This document shows positions 1 to 11,988 of a DNA stretch of 64,000 nt, in pieces. The notes beneath the pieces were generated by a model. It made no database searches. It saw only the letters and a program-made list of their open reading frames with translations, and was not told the DNA's origin. The DNA lies in NCBI RefSeq assembly GCF_003335505.1, contig NZ_QPEX01000024.1:426537-490536 (forward strand), in the 5' to 3' direction. The stretch comes from Bremerella cremea. GTDB lineage: Bacteria; Planctomycetota; Planctomycetia; Pirellulales; Pirellulaceae. Numbering within the stretch: the first letter of the stretch is position 1; each line of letters opens with the position of its first letter. The position numbers were made by a program, and so were the translations under genes.

Positions 1-300
1 GGCACCAATTACATTCACTTCGAGCCCTTCCTTGCAAATTCGCAATAGCGGCCTGCGACGAGCATAAACGTTAAACCAACTAAGCAACGCGACGAGGCAC
101 ATAGGGACAGACATGACCAACAAGGCCACTCCTGCCTCCGTCGCCTTCCTAGCGTCTCCTTGCCCCACGATCCTCAACAGAAACAACGGCCCCGAAACAA
201 CAAAAAAGAGAGCTAGCATCGAGAACAAGATCGCCCCCACATACAAATACCAAGTCTTAGCAAAGAAGACAGACTTGACGCCAGACACCGACTCCTTCAC
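1..300 (-). CDS. Partial integral membrane protein (N-terminal part; continues past left edge)
   Basis: The reverse strand is open from a GTG at 300 to the window edge (100 codons, no stop). The translation has two clear hydrophobic helices, around residues 13-34 (YLYVGAILFSMLALFFVVSG) and 50-63 (VALLVMSVPMCLVALLSWF), followed by an arginine-rich stretch, as in a small multi-pass membrane protein. A purine-rich GGGAGAG lies about 6 bases before the GTG. The frame stays open upstream to a TGA, and that extension encodes another hydrophobic stretch (FDLVCLAITLPIVILGECF), so the true start may be a TTG at 351. Family not recognised. The overlapping plus-strand frame at 113-397 looks non-coding. 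Confidence 0.6.
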   Translation of the reverse strand, partial: MKESVSGVKSVFFAKTWYLYVGAILFSMLALFFVVSGPLFLLRIVGQGDARKATEAGVALLVMSVPMCLVALLSWFNVYARRRPLLRICKEGLEVNVIGA

Positions 301-549
301 GAAACACTCTCCCAAAATTACTATCGGTAACGTGATCGCTAGACATACCAAGTCGAAATACCACCACCCGTCTCATTGCCATTTGCCACCAAGATAACTC
401 CCAAGTTTGCGTTCAGAGTTGTCGCGTTGAGGATCGATGCCAAGCAAACCTCAGACCGCGAAATAGACATGGCAAGTGCCTAGGACGCAATTTTCCGATT
501 GTCGCAGACACCCCAACATGGCGCAAACGCCGTGATTCCATCGCGGACG

Positions 550-1650
550 CTATTGCATGTTGGTGACGACTGTTTTCATCTGAGCCGGTAGCGGTGCGTC
601 GAAGCTTTTCGGCTGGACCGACAATCGATAGTCGCCCCACCACTCTCCTGCGGCCCAATAGCCGACGGCGGCCTTTGCCCGGTGTATCAAACGACAGGCC
701 TCGGCCAACAGTTCCAGCCACTGGGGCTCGTTCGGCACGCCGATTTCACCGACGAAGCCGTACACCTGGTTCTGCTGGCACCAATTCAGAAAGGGGTCGA
801 GCGTCCTTGATGGGCGACCGGCGATCTGGGGATCAAGCTTCGCTTCTTCAGCGAAAGAGTCCGCATACTTGCCACTGGCATCGGAATCGAAGTAGGCGTG
901 GGCTTCGTAAATGGTTCGCTGGGCGGGATCGTTGATCCAGGCCGACTCACCGTTCACTTCCGCAAACCGCTTCGAGGTAGCCCAGTCGTTGCCGGAGACC
1001 GAAATCCAGCGCTGCTGATCGACCTCACGGATCGCGGCGACAACTTGATTCGAAGCCGCAGCCCAATCAAGCCCCTGGAGGTCGTGCGGTTCGTTCATGA
1101 TTCCATAGGCGGCAATCGAGTAGTGCCCCCTAAGTTGCTGGGCGATCCGGCGCCACACATCGGCCAGATCGTCAACCGAGAGCAGGACCTTGCCCCCCTG
1201 CTTTTCCCCTAGCACCACTTCAAGAGGCCGACCGTCAACCGATAGCCGATAACGGCCGTAGTTGTGCAAGTCGAGGATCGCGTTACCACCGACGTCGGTA
1301 ATCCAGGAAAGCAGCTTCTGTAGGCCGCCAAAGTAAACGACGTCGAGTTCACCCTGCAGTTGCGGTTGGAGCCGTTCCCAGGCAATTGGGATGCGGAAAC
1401 TTTTCACGCCGTGGTCGTAGAAGTATTGAACCGTTTGACGGGAGTTGAACGTGTAGTCACGTCCCAGCGTCCCGGGATTGGCTTGCGAAAACTGCGGACT
1501 GTGGGTGCCGAACTCTGGCCCCGCCAGGTTGACGCCCACGTCCAACGGCGGGACATCGTGCCCCCCACCTGCGAGCACAGGCTGCCCGAGGCTCCACAGG
1601 CCAAGTGTTGTTGCGGTCCCAGCGGTGAACATTCTTCGATTGAGATTCAT
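550..1650 (-). CDS. Glycoside hydrolase family 5 (endoglucanase-like), Tat/Sec-exported
   Basis: A 366-residue protein with a Tat-like leader (NRRMFTAGTATTLGLWSLG, then a small-residue cleavage region ending VLA at about residue 27). The GH5 hallmarks are present: a RIPIAWERLQP strand, the acid/base glutamate in GIMNEPHD (about residue 186) and the nucleophile glutamate in FVGEIGVP (about 304). GH5 enzymes are retaining beta-glucanases; in cellulose loci a periplasmic cellulase (BcsZ, family GH8 in enterobacteria) is needed for proper polymer export. This gene is divergent from the cellulose-synthase-like gene starting at 1968, so a role in trimming the nascent glucan is a reasonable inference. 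Exact substrate (beta-1,4 or another beta-glucan) cannot be read from sequence. Confidence 0.85.
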   Translation of the reverse strand: MNLNRRMFTAGTATTLGLWSLGQPVLAGGGHDVPPLDVGVNLAGPEFGTHSPQFSQANPGTLGRDYTFNSRQTVQYFYDHGVKSFRIPIAWERLQPQLQGELDVVYFGGLQKLLSWITDVGGNAILDLHNYGRYRLSVDGRPLEVVLGEKQGGKVLLSVDDLADVWRRIAQQLRGHYSIAAYGIMNEPHDLQGLDWAAASNQVVAAIREVDQQRWISVSGNDWATSKRFAEVNGESAWINDPAQRTIYEAHAYFDSDASGKYADSFAEEAKLDPQIAGRPSRTLDPFLNWCQQNQVYGFVGEIGVPNEPQWLELLAEACRLIHRAKAAVGYWAAGEWWGDYRLSVQPKSFDAPLPAQMKTVVTNMQ

Positions 1651-1967
1651 TCTTCAGTCAATCTCTCAGACAAGACGTCAGTCGTCGTATTCCCAGCAGG
1701 ACAAACTTAGCTTTCGGCAGGGCATATGGCACGTAAGTCATCTACGACTGCCCAAAAAACCAAGATATTGCTACCTGCCCCCTCAACTGCATAACCCCTA
1801 TATACACTACAATCGCTAGCGGTGCCAAAAAGCGCAAAGGTTCCGCCAAAAGATCGACAGCGTGTCGTTCTAGAACCACGCATTAGAAAGCAGTGACGTA
1901 CTTTAATGACGACTACGTCATCGATCGCCCTCTTAGCTCGCGGAAGCCATCGCGAGGAAGCACAACC
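1651..1967. other. Divergent intergenic region between GH5 and the synthase
   Basis: About 315 bases with the two genes pointing away from each other, so promoters for both should lie here. No operator, riboswitch or terminator was recognised. An in-frame upstream ATG at 1893 would add 25 polar residues to the synthase; I prefer the ATG at 1968 because it has a better ribosome-binding site. Confidence 0.4.
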
Positions 1968-4900
1968 ATGACTGACCGACAAACGACATCGCATTTTCCC
2001 CAAGCAGTCCGCCAGCTGATGATCGTGCTGGCAGTTATTTCGGCAGCCACCTACCTTACGTACCGCCTGCTTTTCACGATTAATTTCGAGAGTCCCTACG
2101 CGATCGTCGCCTCGGCAATGCTGCTGGGGGCCGAATTCTGGGGGGTGTTCTTGATGTTCCTGTACTTCATGCAGGTTTGGCGGCAGGTCGAGCCCGAGCC
2201 AATACCCCCGCTCGAGAACCGTTCGGTCGACGTCTTCCTGCCCACGTATAACGAAGACGTGCAGTTGTTACAGGGCTCGATCAATGCGCTCAATCAACTC
2301 GATTACCCACACACGACGTACGTGCTGGACGACGGACATCGCCCGGCAGTCGCCGACCTGTGTCGCGAGATGGGAGTCAATTACATCTCGCGCGATGACA
2401 ATCTCCACGCGAAAGCGGGCAACTTGAACCACGCGTTGGATCAAACCAACGGCGAGTTCGTGGTTATTTTCGACGCCGATCACATTGCTCGGCCGAACTT
2501 CATTTCCCGTACGCTGGGTTATTTCGCGGACGACAAGCTGGCCTTCGTGCAGACGCCGCATGCGTTTTACAACTTCGATAGTTTCCAATCGCACGTCGAC
2601 TTCAAGCGGGGAATCTACTGGGAAGAAGGACAGCTCTTTTACAACGTGATCCAGCCTGGCAAAACCGCTTGGAATGCGAACGTGTTCTGCGGCAGCGCGG
2701 CGATCTTCCGCCGCACGGCGCTGGAAGATGTCGGCCTGATTGCGACGGAAACGATTACCGAAGACATGCACACCGGGCTACGGCTGCATGCCAAGGGTTG
2801 GAAGTCGTTGTTTGTCAACGAGCGGATGATTGCCGCCCAGGCCGCCCCCGATATCACGACCTTTGCCGCACAGCGTTTGCGTTGGGGTGAAGGCAATCTC
2901 AGCATCTTCGCCTACGACAATCCGCTGACAATGAAGGGGCTGACGCTCGGACAGAGGCTCAACTATCTGGGCTCGATGCTCGGCTGGACGACCGGTCCGG
3001 CGAAGGCCTTGCTATATGCGGCCCCGATCTTGATGCTGTTGTCGGGCGTCTCGCCGGTGGGGCAGTTCACGATGGGACTGCTGGCCGTGACACTTACCTA
3101 TCTGCTAGTGACCTGGGCGGCCGTGAAGGTCGTCAGTAACGGTTATGGCCGCTTGTGGGACATGGAAGTTCAGGCGATGACCAACTTCTGGATTCAATGT
3201 TGCTGCCTATATCGCGCGATTATTCGGCGTGGTCGCGGGAAGTTTGTGGTGACGAACAAGCGTGGGCGGCAGAACACCAAGTTCACGATGCTGATCGCTC
3301 CGCACGTGACGGTGATCACCCTCGGCGTGGCGGCGATCGCCTGGGCCGCAGCGAAGATCTACTTCGGTGCCAGCAACGATTACGTGGCGTTGGCAGTGGG
3401 TGGCCTTATCATCACCGTCCAATCGCTCATGGCCTTTGAAGTCGTCCGCAAGGCGTTTCGCCCTGCCGATGGACGCTTCTCGTGGCGTCACCCGACCAAT
3501 GAAGTTCACATCTGTTACGAAGGGGACGGCCTGCGTGGTCAGGCCATCAGCGTCGATGTGAACGAATCTGGCCTGGGAGCGATTGCCTATCAACCCATTC
3601 CCGTGGGGGCGATCGTTACCTTGAACATCTCGACCGTCAATCGGCAGCTGATCTGCCAGGCCGAGGCACGCAATTGCTGGCAGCTAACCGAAGGACAGCC
3701 AGGATTTCAGGCATTCCGCATAGGATTCCACTTCCTGAACCTATCTCATTCGCAGATCTGTGATCTGTGGTCGATCTCGTCAGAAGCAGCGGTCGACGAC
3801 CAATATAAGCGCCTGGGGCCCAGTGCGACTCGTCAACGGCGCAAGAATGTCATGCGTCTGCCGATCGAACTGGCCGCGAGTCAGGGAGCTCAAGCTTCGG
3901 TCAATGTGGTCTCGTCGGTTTTAGAAGATGAGTCAATTTTCTTCGATTCCACCTTAGCGTTGGACCTGAATCAAGAAACGTTTTTCCGCATCAACTCGCC
4001 GGTCGGCGCGATTAGCGGGATGGGCAAACTGGAAAAGACCGAACGCCCCAATGAGTATCGTCTGCGTTTCACAAAGTTCGACAACCAGTCGCGAAGCTTG
4101 CTGAAGAGCCTGCAAGCGTCGGATCGGCAAACGAAGACGGCATCGGTGCTGAATCCAATTTCCTCGACCGCCCCGCGACCATTGGTTCGTCCCCTGATTC
4201 ATGGAGGTTGGATGGCCTTGGCGGCATCCGTTATGTGCGTGCTGTGCGCCTGGCATGTCTGGAAAGACAACTATTTCCTATCGACTTTGGGCAAGGACCA
4301 TCGACCAATTAGCATGGAGCAGCGTGACGAGGCGAACGTCATTTTGGCCAAGATTATGGAGTCTCCCTTGGACAAACAGAGCCCCGCACTCCTGTTCGAG
4401 GCTCGCCGCGTGTTGGAGTTGCTGGGCGAGAAGGAGCGTTTGCAGGCACTCGATCAGGTTTTGGCCAAGGACTTCCCAGACGACGTGGGGTTAAAGCTGG
4501 CCCGTGCCAGTGCACTGAGCAAACGAAAAGAGTATGTCGCTGCTTACGATGAATTCAAAGAGATCGCAGCCGCTGCGTCCGCTGGAGAAATCAAGCCGAA
4601 CAAGACACAACTATTTCAGATTGACGTCGGCTTGGCTCGCAGCGCGGTTTCGGTTAAGCAGTTTGAGATCGCCACGGCTGCCTATCGCAAAGCCCTGAGG
4701 GTCAAGCCCGACGCCGAGGTCTCCCTCGAACTGGTGAACGTGCTATTCGATCAGAAGCAACTCACCGCCGTGCGCGAGCTCTTGGCCGAGATGCCTCCCA
4801 GCTTCGATGCCCAGCAAATTCAAGCCCGGCTGGAGATGGCCGAAGGGAAACCTGAAGCTGCCGTCACGCTGCTACGTGAGCTAACCGAGCAGCATCCCGA

Positions 4901-5465
4901 CGCCTACAGTTTACGTAGCCTCTTCGCGAGTGCCCTGGAAGATACCGGTGAAAACGAGCAAGCAATTGCCCAGCTCCAGAAATTGGTTGACGCAGGGTAT
5001 CAACTGGCGGACACGAAACTTCGGCTCGTCAATTTGTTGATGATCGAAAAAAAGTTTCATCAAGCCGTTCCCCTTCTGGACGAACTATCGCAACAGATTG
5101 TCGACGATCAGACGTTTTGGCCCTCGTATGTGAATGCCGTGCGGCACTTGAAGCAGCCTTCGCCCAAGATGCGCAGTAACCTGGACGCGATCTACGAGAA
5201 GTTGACTACCCAAAAAGGTTGCGAACCGTTGAAAGAAGATCTCGCAGAGTACTTCGCCTCGGATCAGCAGTTGGATCGTGCAACCACGTTGATGTCGCAA
5301 TGCGTGCACGAGCAGCCTGACAATCTGCAACTGCGAAAGCGATATGCGGAAATGCTACACGACGCCGGGCAGTATGTGGCCGCCGACGAACAGTACAAGT
5401 TACTGTTGGAGCTCGTCAATTCGTCCGACACACAGCCTGTTTCGATCCTACGCAACCCTACCTGA
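1968..5465 (+). CDS. bcsA: Cellulose synthase-like GT2 catalytic subunit with PilZ domain and C-terminal TPR region
   Basis: Start chosen at the ATG preceded by GCGAGGAAG about 8 bases upstream; a longer form starts at 1893. Residue numbers below follow the 1190-residue long form. Order: two N-terminal membrane helices (about 41-95); a GT2 domain with FLPTYNED, the DDG at 146-148, DAD at 194-196, TED at 289-291 and QRLRW at 327-331, the BcsA catalytic set; further membrane helices (370-515); a PilZ-like region (about 525-640) with DVNESGLG matching the (D/N)xSxxG part, although the RxxxR part reads RHPTN, so c-di-GMP binding is uncertain; a second beta-rich segment to 745; a single membrane helix at 772-789; then roughly 400 residues of TPR-like helical repeats. 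Known BcsA proteins end after PilZ, so the TPR tail is a fusion. It polymerises UDP-glucose and extrudes glucan across the inner membrane. No BcsB gene is nearby. Confidence 0.88.
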   Translation: MTDRQTTSHFPQAVRQLMIVLAVISAATYLTYRLLFTINFESPYAIVASAMLLGAEFWGVFLMFLYFMQVWRQVEPEPIPPLENRSVDVFLPTYNEDVQLLQGSINALNQLDYPHTTYVLDDGHRPAVADLCREMGVNYISRDDNLHAKAGNLNHALDQTNGEFVVIFDADHIARPNFISRTLGYFADDKLAFVQTPHAFYNFDSFQSHVDFKRGIYWEEGQLFYNVIQPGKTAWNANVFCGSAAIFRRTALEDVGLIATETITEDMHTGLRLHAKGWKSLFVNERMIAAQAAPDITTFAAQRLRWGEGNLSIFAYDNPLTMKGLTLGQRLNYLGSMLGWTTGPAKALLYAAPILMLLSGVSPVGQFTMGLLAVTLTYLLVTWAAVKVVSNGYGRLWDMEVQAMTNFWIQCCCLYRAIIRRGRGKFVVTNKRGRQNTKFTMLIAPHVTVITLGVAAIAWAAAKIYFGASNDYVALAVGGLIITVQSLMAFEVVRKAFRPADGRFSWRHPTNEVHICYEGDGLRGQAISVDVNESGLGAIAYQPIPVGAIVTLNISTVNRQLICQAEARNCWQLTEGQPGFQAFRIGFHFLNLSHSQICDLWSISSEAAVDDQYKRLGPSATRQRRKNVMRLPIELAASQGAQASVNVVSSVLEDESIFFDSTLALDLNQETFFRINSPVGAISGMGKLEKTERPNEYRLRFTKFDNQSRSLLKSLQASDRQTKTASVLNPISSTAPRPLVRPLIHGGWMALAASVMCVLCAWHVWKDNYFLSTLGKDHRPISMEQRDEANVILAKIMESPLDKQSPALLFEARRVLELLGEKERLQALDQVLAKDFPDDVGLKLARASALSKRKEYVAAYDEFKEIAAAASAGEIKPNKTQLFQIDVGLARSAVSVKQFEIATAAYRKALRVKPDAEVSLELVNVLFDQKQLTAVRELLAEMPPSFDAQQIQARLEMAEGKPEAAVTLLRELTEQHPDAYSLRSLFASALEDTGENEQAIAQLQKLVDAGYQLADTKLRLVNLLMIEKKFHQAVPLLDELSQQIVDDQTFWPSYVNAVRHLKQPSPKMRSNLDAIYEKLTTQKGCEPLKEDLAEYFASDQQLDRATTLMSQCVHEQPDNLQLRKRYAEMLHDAGQYVAADEQYKLLLELVNSSDTQPVSILRNPT

Positions 5466-5467
5466 TC

Positions 5468-8400
5468 CTATGGGAACCATAGAATCAGGTAGGCATAAGC
5501 AACGTCGTTATTGTAGACCGCCGAACGGGTAAGGCTCGTTTCGGCCCCGGCTGCCAGGCGGCCGCAGATGTCCCAATAGCCACGCACTCGACCGATGTTA
5601 TAGAACTGCCCTTGCGAGTCCCATTGGGCACGATACTCGAGCGAGACCCAACGCTGCGGCGCTCCTTCAAAGTCGTAGCGTCCCAGATGCCACTTGTACT
5701 CAAACCCAAGGCTGACTTGCGAAAACCCCGACGGAGCGAAATAGGGATGAATCGTCCCGTCGATCCCAGGTCCAGGCCCGAAGATGGAACCTTCGTCGAA
5801 CGAGAGAAAGTCGTAATCGGCCAGAAAGTTGAGCTCGTTCGGGGCCTTCATCAGCTGGAAGCGATTGTGCACGAACAGGTCGTGACGAAAGTTGTGATCA
5901 GAGTAGCCACTGAAACGATATCGGCTTTGCATCGTCCACCACGACGTCGGCATCATGCTTCCCGCCAGTCGCCCGCCACCCATGTAGATGTCTTGAGCAA
6001 TCGACTGGCTATTCTCGGCGACATTCTGCAGAAAGCCACCTAGTTCAAAGCGGCCATCAAACCACGTGTCGACCGAGACTCCCGTGTCGAACACCGGCCG
6101 AGGTGAGAACCCTTCATCAAAAACCTGAACATCGACCTCGGCGAAGTAGCGAAAGTCTTCCCAGAATCGCTGGTGAATACCGGCCCCAAAGGAATTCCCC
6201 AGAACGGTGCCGGTCGTCTTCGGATCGTACACCAGGTGAGCGTAGTCGAAGCGGAGGAACTGATCGGCATCGCCGAGTGGAATTTCGGCTCCCCATTCCA
6301 GAGAGACACGATTGATATTGGCCAGCCCGTTACGACCACTTTGTCCGAAGTAGAGGAAGTCGAACGTCCCGCGGGGCTGCGTGCTGCGGCTGATGCCTGA
6401 TAAGGCAATTCGGGCCGGCTCGCTACAAGGGTTAACGCAGAGCAGTTCCTTGTAGGTATTCATCGCCGCACAGGTACGCTGCTTTTCCAGGTACTGCTGC
6501 CCCAGATCGAAATAGGCATCTTCGTTCGCTGGCTCTACCGCGATTAACGATTGGTAGTCGCAGATTGCCTGAGTCGGACGCCAATCTTTCCACGACTTCG
6601 CCTGGCGTTCCAATGAGATCGCACTGGCCACGTCCATCGGAGCAGGCTGTCGAGCGGTAAGCGTCAACGCAGGCCCCACATGCACAGATTGAACCGGCAT
6701 TGAAGCTGCCGACGGAGCATCGCGTAGCAGCGCGGCATAGACCGCGTCCCCTGCCCTGCGACCATGAACGGCATACGTCACGCGAGCATACTCGCGGCGG
6801 GCGGTGACAAAGGTCGGCATATCTTGATCCAACCGAGCATAGACGGCATCCGACTCGACCGGTTGATCCATCTTCAAGAGAACTCGGGCGAGCCCTATCC
6901 GAGCTCGGGCATTGGTTGGTGAAAGAGCGATGACACTACGATACAGCTCTTCCGCTCGGCACAAGTCAGGCATGCAACTGCCTGCCGCGTAAGCATCTGC
7001 CAAGCGAACGGCGATCGAGATCTGACTCGAGCTCATTTGATTGGCTTGTTCGAGAATACACGCCGCCAGCGAGTCGAGGCACTGCGCGAGTGCCTCGTCC
7101 GACATCCGTACAGAGAGTTCCAATGATTGACCGCAGCATCCCAACAGGCTTGCCTTGGCAGATTCAATCTGACTTGGCTCGCCAATGAAACATGCGGCCT
7201 GATACATCACCAAGAAACCATCTGGCAGCAACGTTCGCGAGGCAGGCTCATGGTTTCTCAGCAGTTCCATCGCTTCGATCGCCTGGCCCAGCTTTACGAA
7301 CAAAAGTCCCTGTTCGATGCGAAGGGTCGACATCAGCAGCGGTTCGAAGGGGCGTGTACGCTGAAGTTGATCGATCAGTGCCGCAGCTTGATCATAGCGA
7401 TGTTGACGAATCAAGAGATTCAGCAGCGCTCGATAGGCAAACACAACGCCAGGCTCTTGGGAGATGATCTCTTGATAGATGAACTCGGCTTGTCCGAGTT
7501 GCTGCTGATCGATCAACAGTTGGGCCAGGCGAAATCGAGGCCCCAGTTCTTGAGGAAAGGCTTGTGCGTAGCAACGCAGTGTCGCTTCTGCGCCGCCATA
7601 CTGCCCCAATGCTTGCAGCACCTGGGCTTTCCCGTAAACGGCTCGCCGGTTGTTCGGTTCCTCTAGCAGGATCTGTTCGAAGTCAGAGATCGCCTCAAGA
7701 TAGTTACCGGAACGTTGCAAAATCTCGCCCCAAAGCAAGATGCGTTCTCTTTCCGGAATCAGATGTCCGAACTCTTCGAGCATTTGTTGGGCGAGCGGCA
7801 ATTGATATTGAGCAACGCGTGCTCGAGCCAGAAGGGTCAAGACATCGCTATCGGTCTGGAGTTCCGCCGTGATGGCTTCCAGTAGGAAGAGCGCGGCCAG
7901 CGAATCTTCTTCGTCCAGCAGTTCACCGCTCAGTTCCAGCATCTTGCTGATATTTTCCGGGTTGTCTTCTCCATACTGGGCGGCCAGTTGCTGCATGGCC
8001 TCGAAATTCCCCAACGATGCCAGGCACCGCAGCGCCAGCGTAAGTCCATCGTGACTAAGCGTTTGATGCTGGATCAACGGCTCTAGCATTTGGAGCGCTG
8101 CGGCGGGATCGTTCAAGGCGCGAAGCAACATCGCAGCCGAGAGGCGATCGGCATTGGAGAGCTGGATTTTCAAGACCGAGTGATGCAGCGTTTCCATCGC
8201 TGCGGCCCGTTTCCCCATCTGCAGCAGGACATTTGCCAACCGGAGTGCCACTGAAACATTGTTGGGCTCTATATGCAGTTGCTTAGTCAGGAGAGCGTTT
8301 GCCTCGTCGAACTGATGCTGACCAATCAGCAAGTCAGCCAAGGTGAGCGAGGCTTTCGTGTTCTGCGGATCCAACACCAAAACCTGGCGATAATTGGCAA

Positions 8401-8983
8401 TCGCTTCCTGTTGGCGATCCAAACGAAGAAGGATGCCCGCATATTCCAGGCGTCCCTCCATGTCATGGGGATAGCTCTTGAGCAATGTCTCGAAACGCTG
8501 GGCCGCCACCTTCAAGTCGCCCAGGGCCACCGCATTGCGGGCCGCCTCAAGCAACACCTGGCGTTGGAGATTGTTGCTGATGTTCGGATCGGCCCCCTGG
8601 GGTAGCCTTATCGGCTTGCTCGGTGGGATCTCTTCGGCGATCGGCGGTATGAGGCTGGGCCCCTGATCCGAGTTGGCTTCGCTTGGTAGTAAAGATGCTT
8701 GTGGCTGGGAGAATCGCGCATCGTTTATCGCATTACTAGGAGGTGTAAGCGATAGCGGAATGATCTTATCCTCGCTGGCTTTCTGCAGCGATGTGGGCAC
8801 CGGAAGTCTTCGAGATAAAGGAACTTCCTCCGGCGGGGCCGCTTCGACGATCCACGAAAACATCAGCAGAAAAACGAAAGCAACAGAGCGAGAAACGGCG
8901 GCTGCTAGCGAACCCTGCCAGCAGCGACATCCTCGGTCGAGTTGACCCTGACTGTCCACTTCTTGATCGAGATTCCTCTCCAT
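5468..8983 (-). CDS. BcsC-like TPR and outer-membrane beta-barrel exopolysaccharide exporter
   Basis: About 1171 residues, convergent with the synthase gene (stops 2 bases apart). The start is either the GTG at 8986 or the adjacent ATG at 8983; GGGA lies 9-12 bases upstream. A signal sequence (VAFVFLLMFSWIVEA, about residues 35-50) precedes a Pro-rich spacer, then a long array of TPR-like helical repeats (roughly 130-880). The final 300 residues alternate polar and aromatic strands and end in AYLILWFP, as expected for an outer-membrane barrel with a C-terminal aromatic residue. BcsC couples periplasmic TPRs to a barrel for cellulose secretion, and this protein has the same layout and size. 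Orthology is inferred from architecture and from the neighbouring synthase and GH5 genes. Confidence 0.8.
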   Translation of the reverse strand: MERNLDQEVDSQGQLDRGCRCWQGSLAAAVSRSVAFVFLLMFSWIVEAAPPEEVPLSRRLPVPTSLQKASEDKIIPLSLTPPSNAINDARFSQPQASLLPSEANSDQGPSLIPPIAEEIPPSKPIRLPQGADPNISNNLQRQVLLEAARNAVALGDLKVAAQRFETLLKSYPHDMEGRLEYAGILLRLDRQQEAIANYRQVLVLDPQNTKASLTLADLLIGQHQFDEANALLTKQLHIEPNNVSVALRLANVLLQMGKRAAAMETLHHSVLKIQLSNADRLSAAMLLRALNDPAAALQMLEPLIQHQTLSHDGLTLALRCLASLGNFEAMQQLAAQYGEDNPENISKMLELSGELLDEEDSLAALFLLEAITAELQTDSDVLTLLARARVAQYQLPLAQQMLEEFGHLIPERERILLWGEILQRSGNYLEAISDFEQILLEEPNNRRAVYGKAQVLQALGQYGGAEATLRCYAQAFPQELGPRFRLAQLLIDQQQLGQAEFIYQEIISQEPGVVFAYRALLNLLIRQHRYDQAAALIDQLQRTRPFEPLLMSTLRIEQGLLFVKLGQAIEAMELLRNHEPASRTLLPDGFLVMYQAACFIGEPSQIESAKASLLGCCGQSLELSVRMSDEALAQCLDSLAACILEQANQMSSSQISIAVRLADAYAAGSCMPDLCRAEELYRSVIALSPTNARARIGLARVLLKMDQPVESDAVYARLDQDMPTFVTARREYARVTYAVHGRRAGDAVYAALLRDAPSAASMPVQSVHVGPALTLTARQPAPMDVASAISLERQAKSWKDWRPTQAICDYQSLIAVEPANEDAYFDLGQQYLEKQRTCAAMNTYKELLCVNPCSEPARIALSGISRSTQPRGTFDFLYFGQSGRNGLANINRVSLEWGAEIPLGDADQFLRFDYAHLVYDPKTTGTVLGNSFGAGIHQRFWEDFRYFAEVDVQVFDEGFSPRPVFDTGVSVDTWFDGRFELGGFLQNVAENSQSIAQDIYMGGGRLAGSMMPTSWWTMQSRYRFSGYSDHNFRHDLFVHNRFQLMKAPNELNFLADYDFLSFDEGSIFGPGPGIDGTIHPYFAPSGFSQVSLGFEYKWHLGRYDFEGAPQRWVSLEYRAQWDSQGQFYNIGRVRGYWDICGRLAAGAETSLTRSAVYNNDVAYAYLILWFP

Positions 8984-8986
8984 CAC

Positions 8987-10715
<1,729 letters not shown>

Positions 10716-11457
10716 CAGAAGTCGATCTCGGCAACAAATGGGCGTCATTTGCTGACGAAATACTCGGAGATAAGTGAGATGGAACAACAACTGCTTCCAT
10801 CTCATTGGCCGCGAAAAGTTTATCGACGATCCGTTCCTGGTATCCATCCGGTAGACCGTATCCTCCAGCGGCTGCCACCTTGTTGTTTCTGGCCACCTGT
10901 TCGCATTCGCGGTTTCGGGTTGGCATTGCCCGGCGTCTTTATTGAAGTACCACATCGATGATTACCTCGCATTCTCCCAGCGAATCCCCGCCAAAGCCAA
11001 GAGAAGCTTCCGACCAGATCGATACAAGCGAGTAACAATATCTTGGTGATACGGCCAAGCAAAAAATAATATCGCCGGGAATGCCTCCGCCAGTTTCTGA
11101 GCTGGGCGTTGCGATCTTTAATTGAAGTTCACCATCAAGGTAATACCGTTTTCAAACGGCGGAGTGCCTAGTTGCAACTGCGGAACTTGACAAAGGTTTC
11201 AACGCGCAAAGTGGATTCGTCATGCCGGCGCTAGCGCAGGAACGAACTGCGTGGCCTCATGACAGCGGCGAGTTGCACCGAGCGAGCCGAAGACGATCGC
11301 AGAAAGAAGCGCGAACCACGGGATACAAGACGATCATTTTTCGTCACGAGATATGAAATTTGAAGTAATTATCTGTTTCCTTCGAAAACTCTGTCACACA
11401 AAGATGAACCCGTGGAGATTCCTCTTAGACGACTACAAACTCTGAAGTTAGCTCACC
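10716..11457. other. 742-base intergenic region, no gene supported
   Basis: Short frames on both strands lack recognisable motifs. The last 100 bases before 11458 are A/T-rich and are the likely promoter region for the sigma-factor operon. No structured RNA or repeat was recognised. Confidence 0.4.
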
Positions 11458-11988
11458 ATGCTTAACGAAAATCAGCAAATTCGATTTACACAGCTTTGGA
11501 CGGACGTTCAGCCGGTTGTGAGTCAGTTCGTGGCGTCGTTGATTAAAGATCAATGGGCAGTTCGCGATGTGGTCCAGAATACTTCGCTCACACTGCTAAA
11601 AAAGTTCACGGAGTACGATGAAATGCAACCATTCCTCCCATGGGCGCTAGGCATCGCGAAATTCGAAGTCCTCAGTCACCGTCGAGACTCTGCTCGCGAT
11701 CGCCTGGTCTGCAATCCAGAATTCCTTGAACAATACACGAAGAGTTGGGCTGAGCTCGCGCCGCGTATGACTGACGAAATAACAGCGTTGCAGGCATGTG
11801 TCAGCGAACTCAAAGGCCGACCGCGAAAGATTCTGGAGTTACAAATTCGAGACAATCAGACTTCGGAAACGATCGCGGACAAACTAAACCTATCTGCGGC
11901 GAACGTTCGCAAAATTCTCTCACGAACACGCCAGTCACTTAAGGATTGCATAGTGCGCAAGTTGGCAATCTCGGGAGAATCCGCATGA
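11458..11988 (+). CDS. ECF-type RNA polymerase sigma factor (planctomycete/Verrucomicrobia group)
   Basis: A 176-residue protein with a sigma region 2 (FVASLIKDQWAVRDVVQNTSLTLLKKF, about residues 24-51, then PWALGIAKFEV) and a region 4 helix-turn-helix (ETIADKLNLSAANVRKILSRTR, about 138-160). The CVSELKGRPRKILELQI segment before the helix-turn-helix is typical of the 'Rhodopirellula/Verrucomicrobium' sigma-70 family. It overlaps the next gene by four bases (ATGA), so it is translationally coupled to a FecR-domain protein, and it heads an operon with DUF1549 and DUF1501 genes. Such sigma factors presumably drive their own operon; the signal is unknown. Confidence 0.9.
   Translation: MLNENQQIRFTQLWTDVQPVVSQFVASLIKDQWAVRDVVQNTSLTLLKKFTEYDEMQPFLPWALGIAKFEVLSHRRDSARDRLVCNPEFLEQYTKSWAELAPRMTDEITALQACVSELKGRPRKILELQIRDNQTSETIADKLNLSAANVRKILSRTRQSLKDCIVRKLAISGESA

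Noticed and set aside
113..397. Plus-strand open frame of 94 codons at the left edge
   Set aside because: The opposite strand has a coherent membrane protein; this frame has no motif and its composition matches an antisense shadow.
10729..10753. Hairpin after enolase as a Rho-independent terminator
   Set aside because: Weak stem and no T-run.
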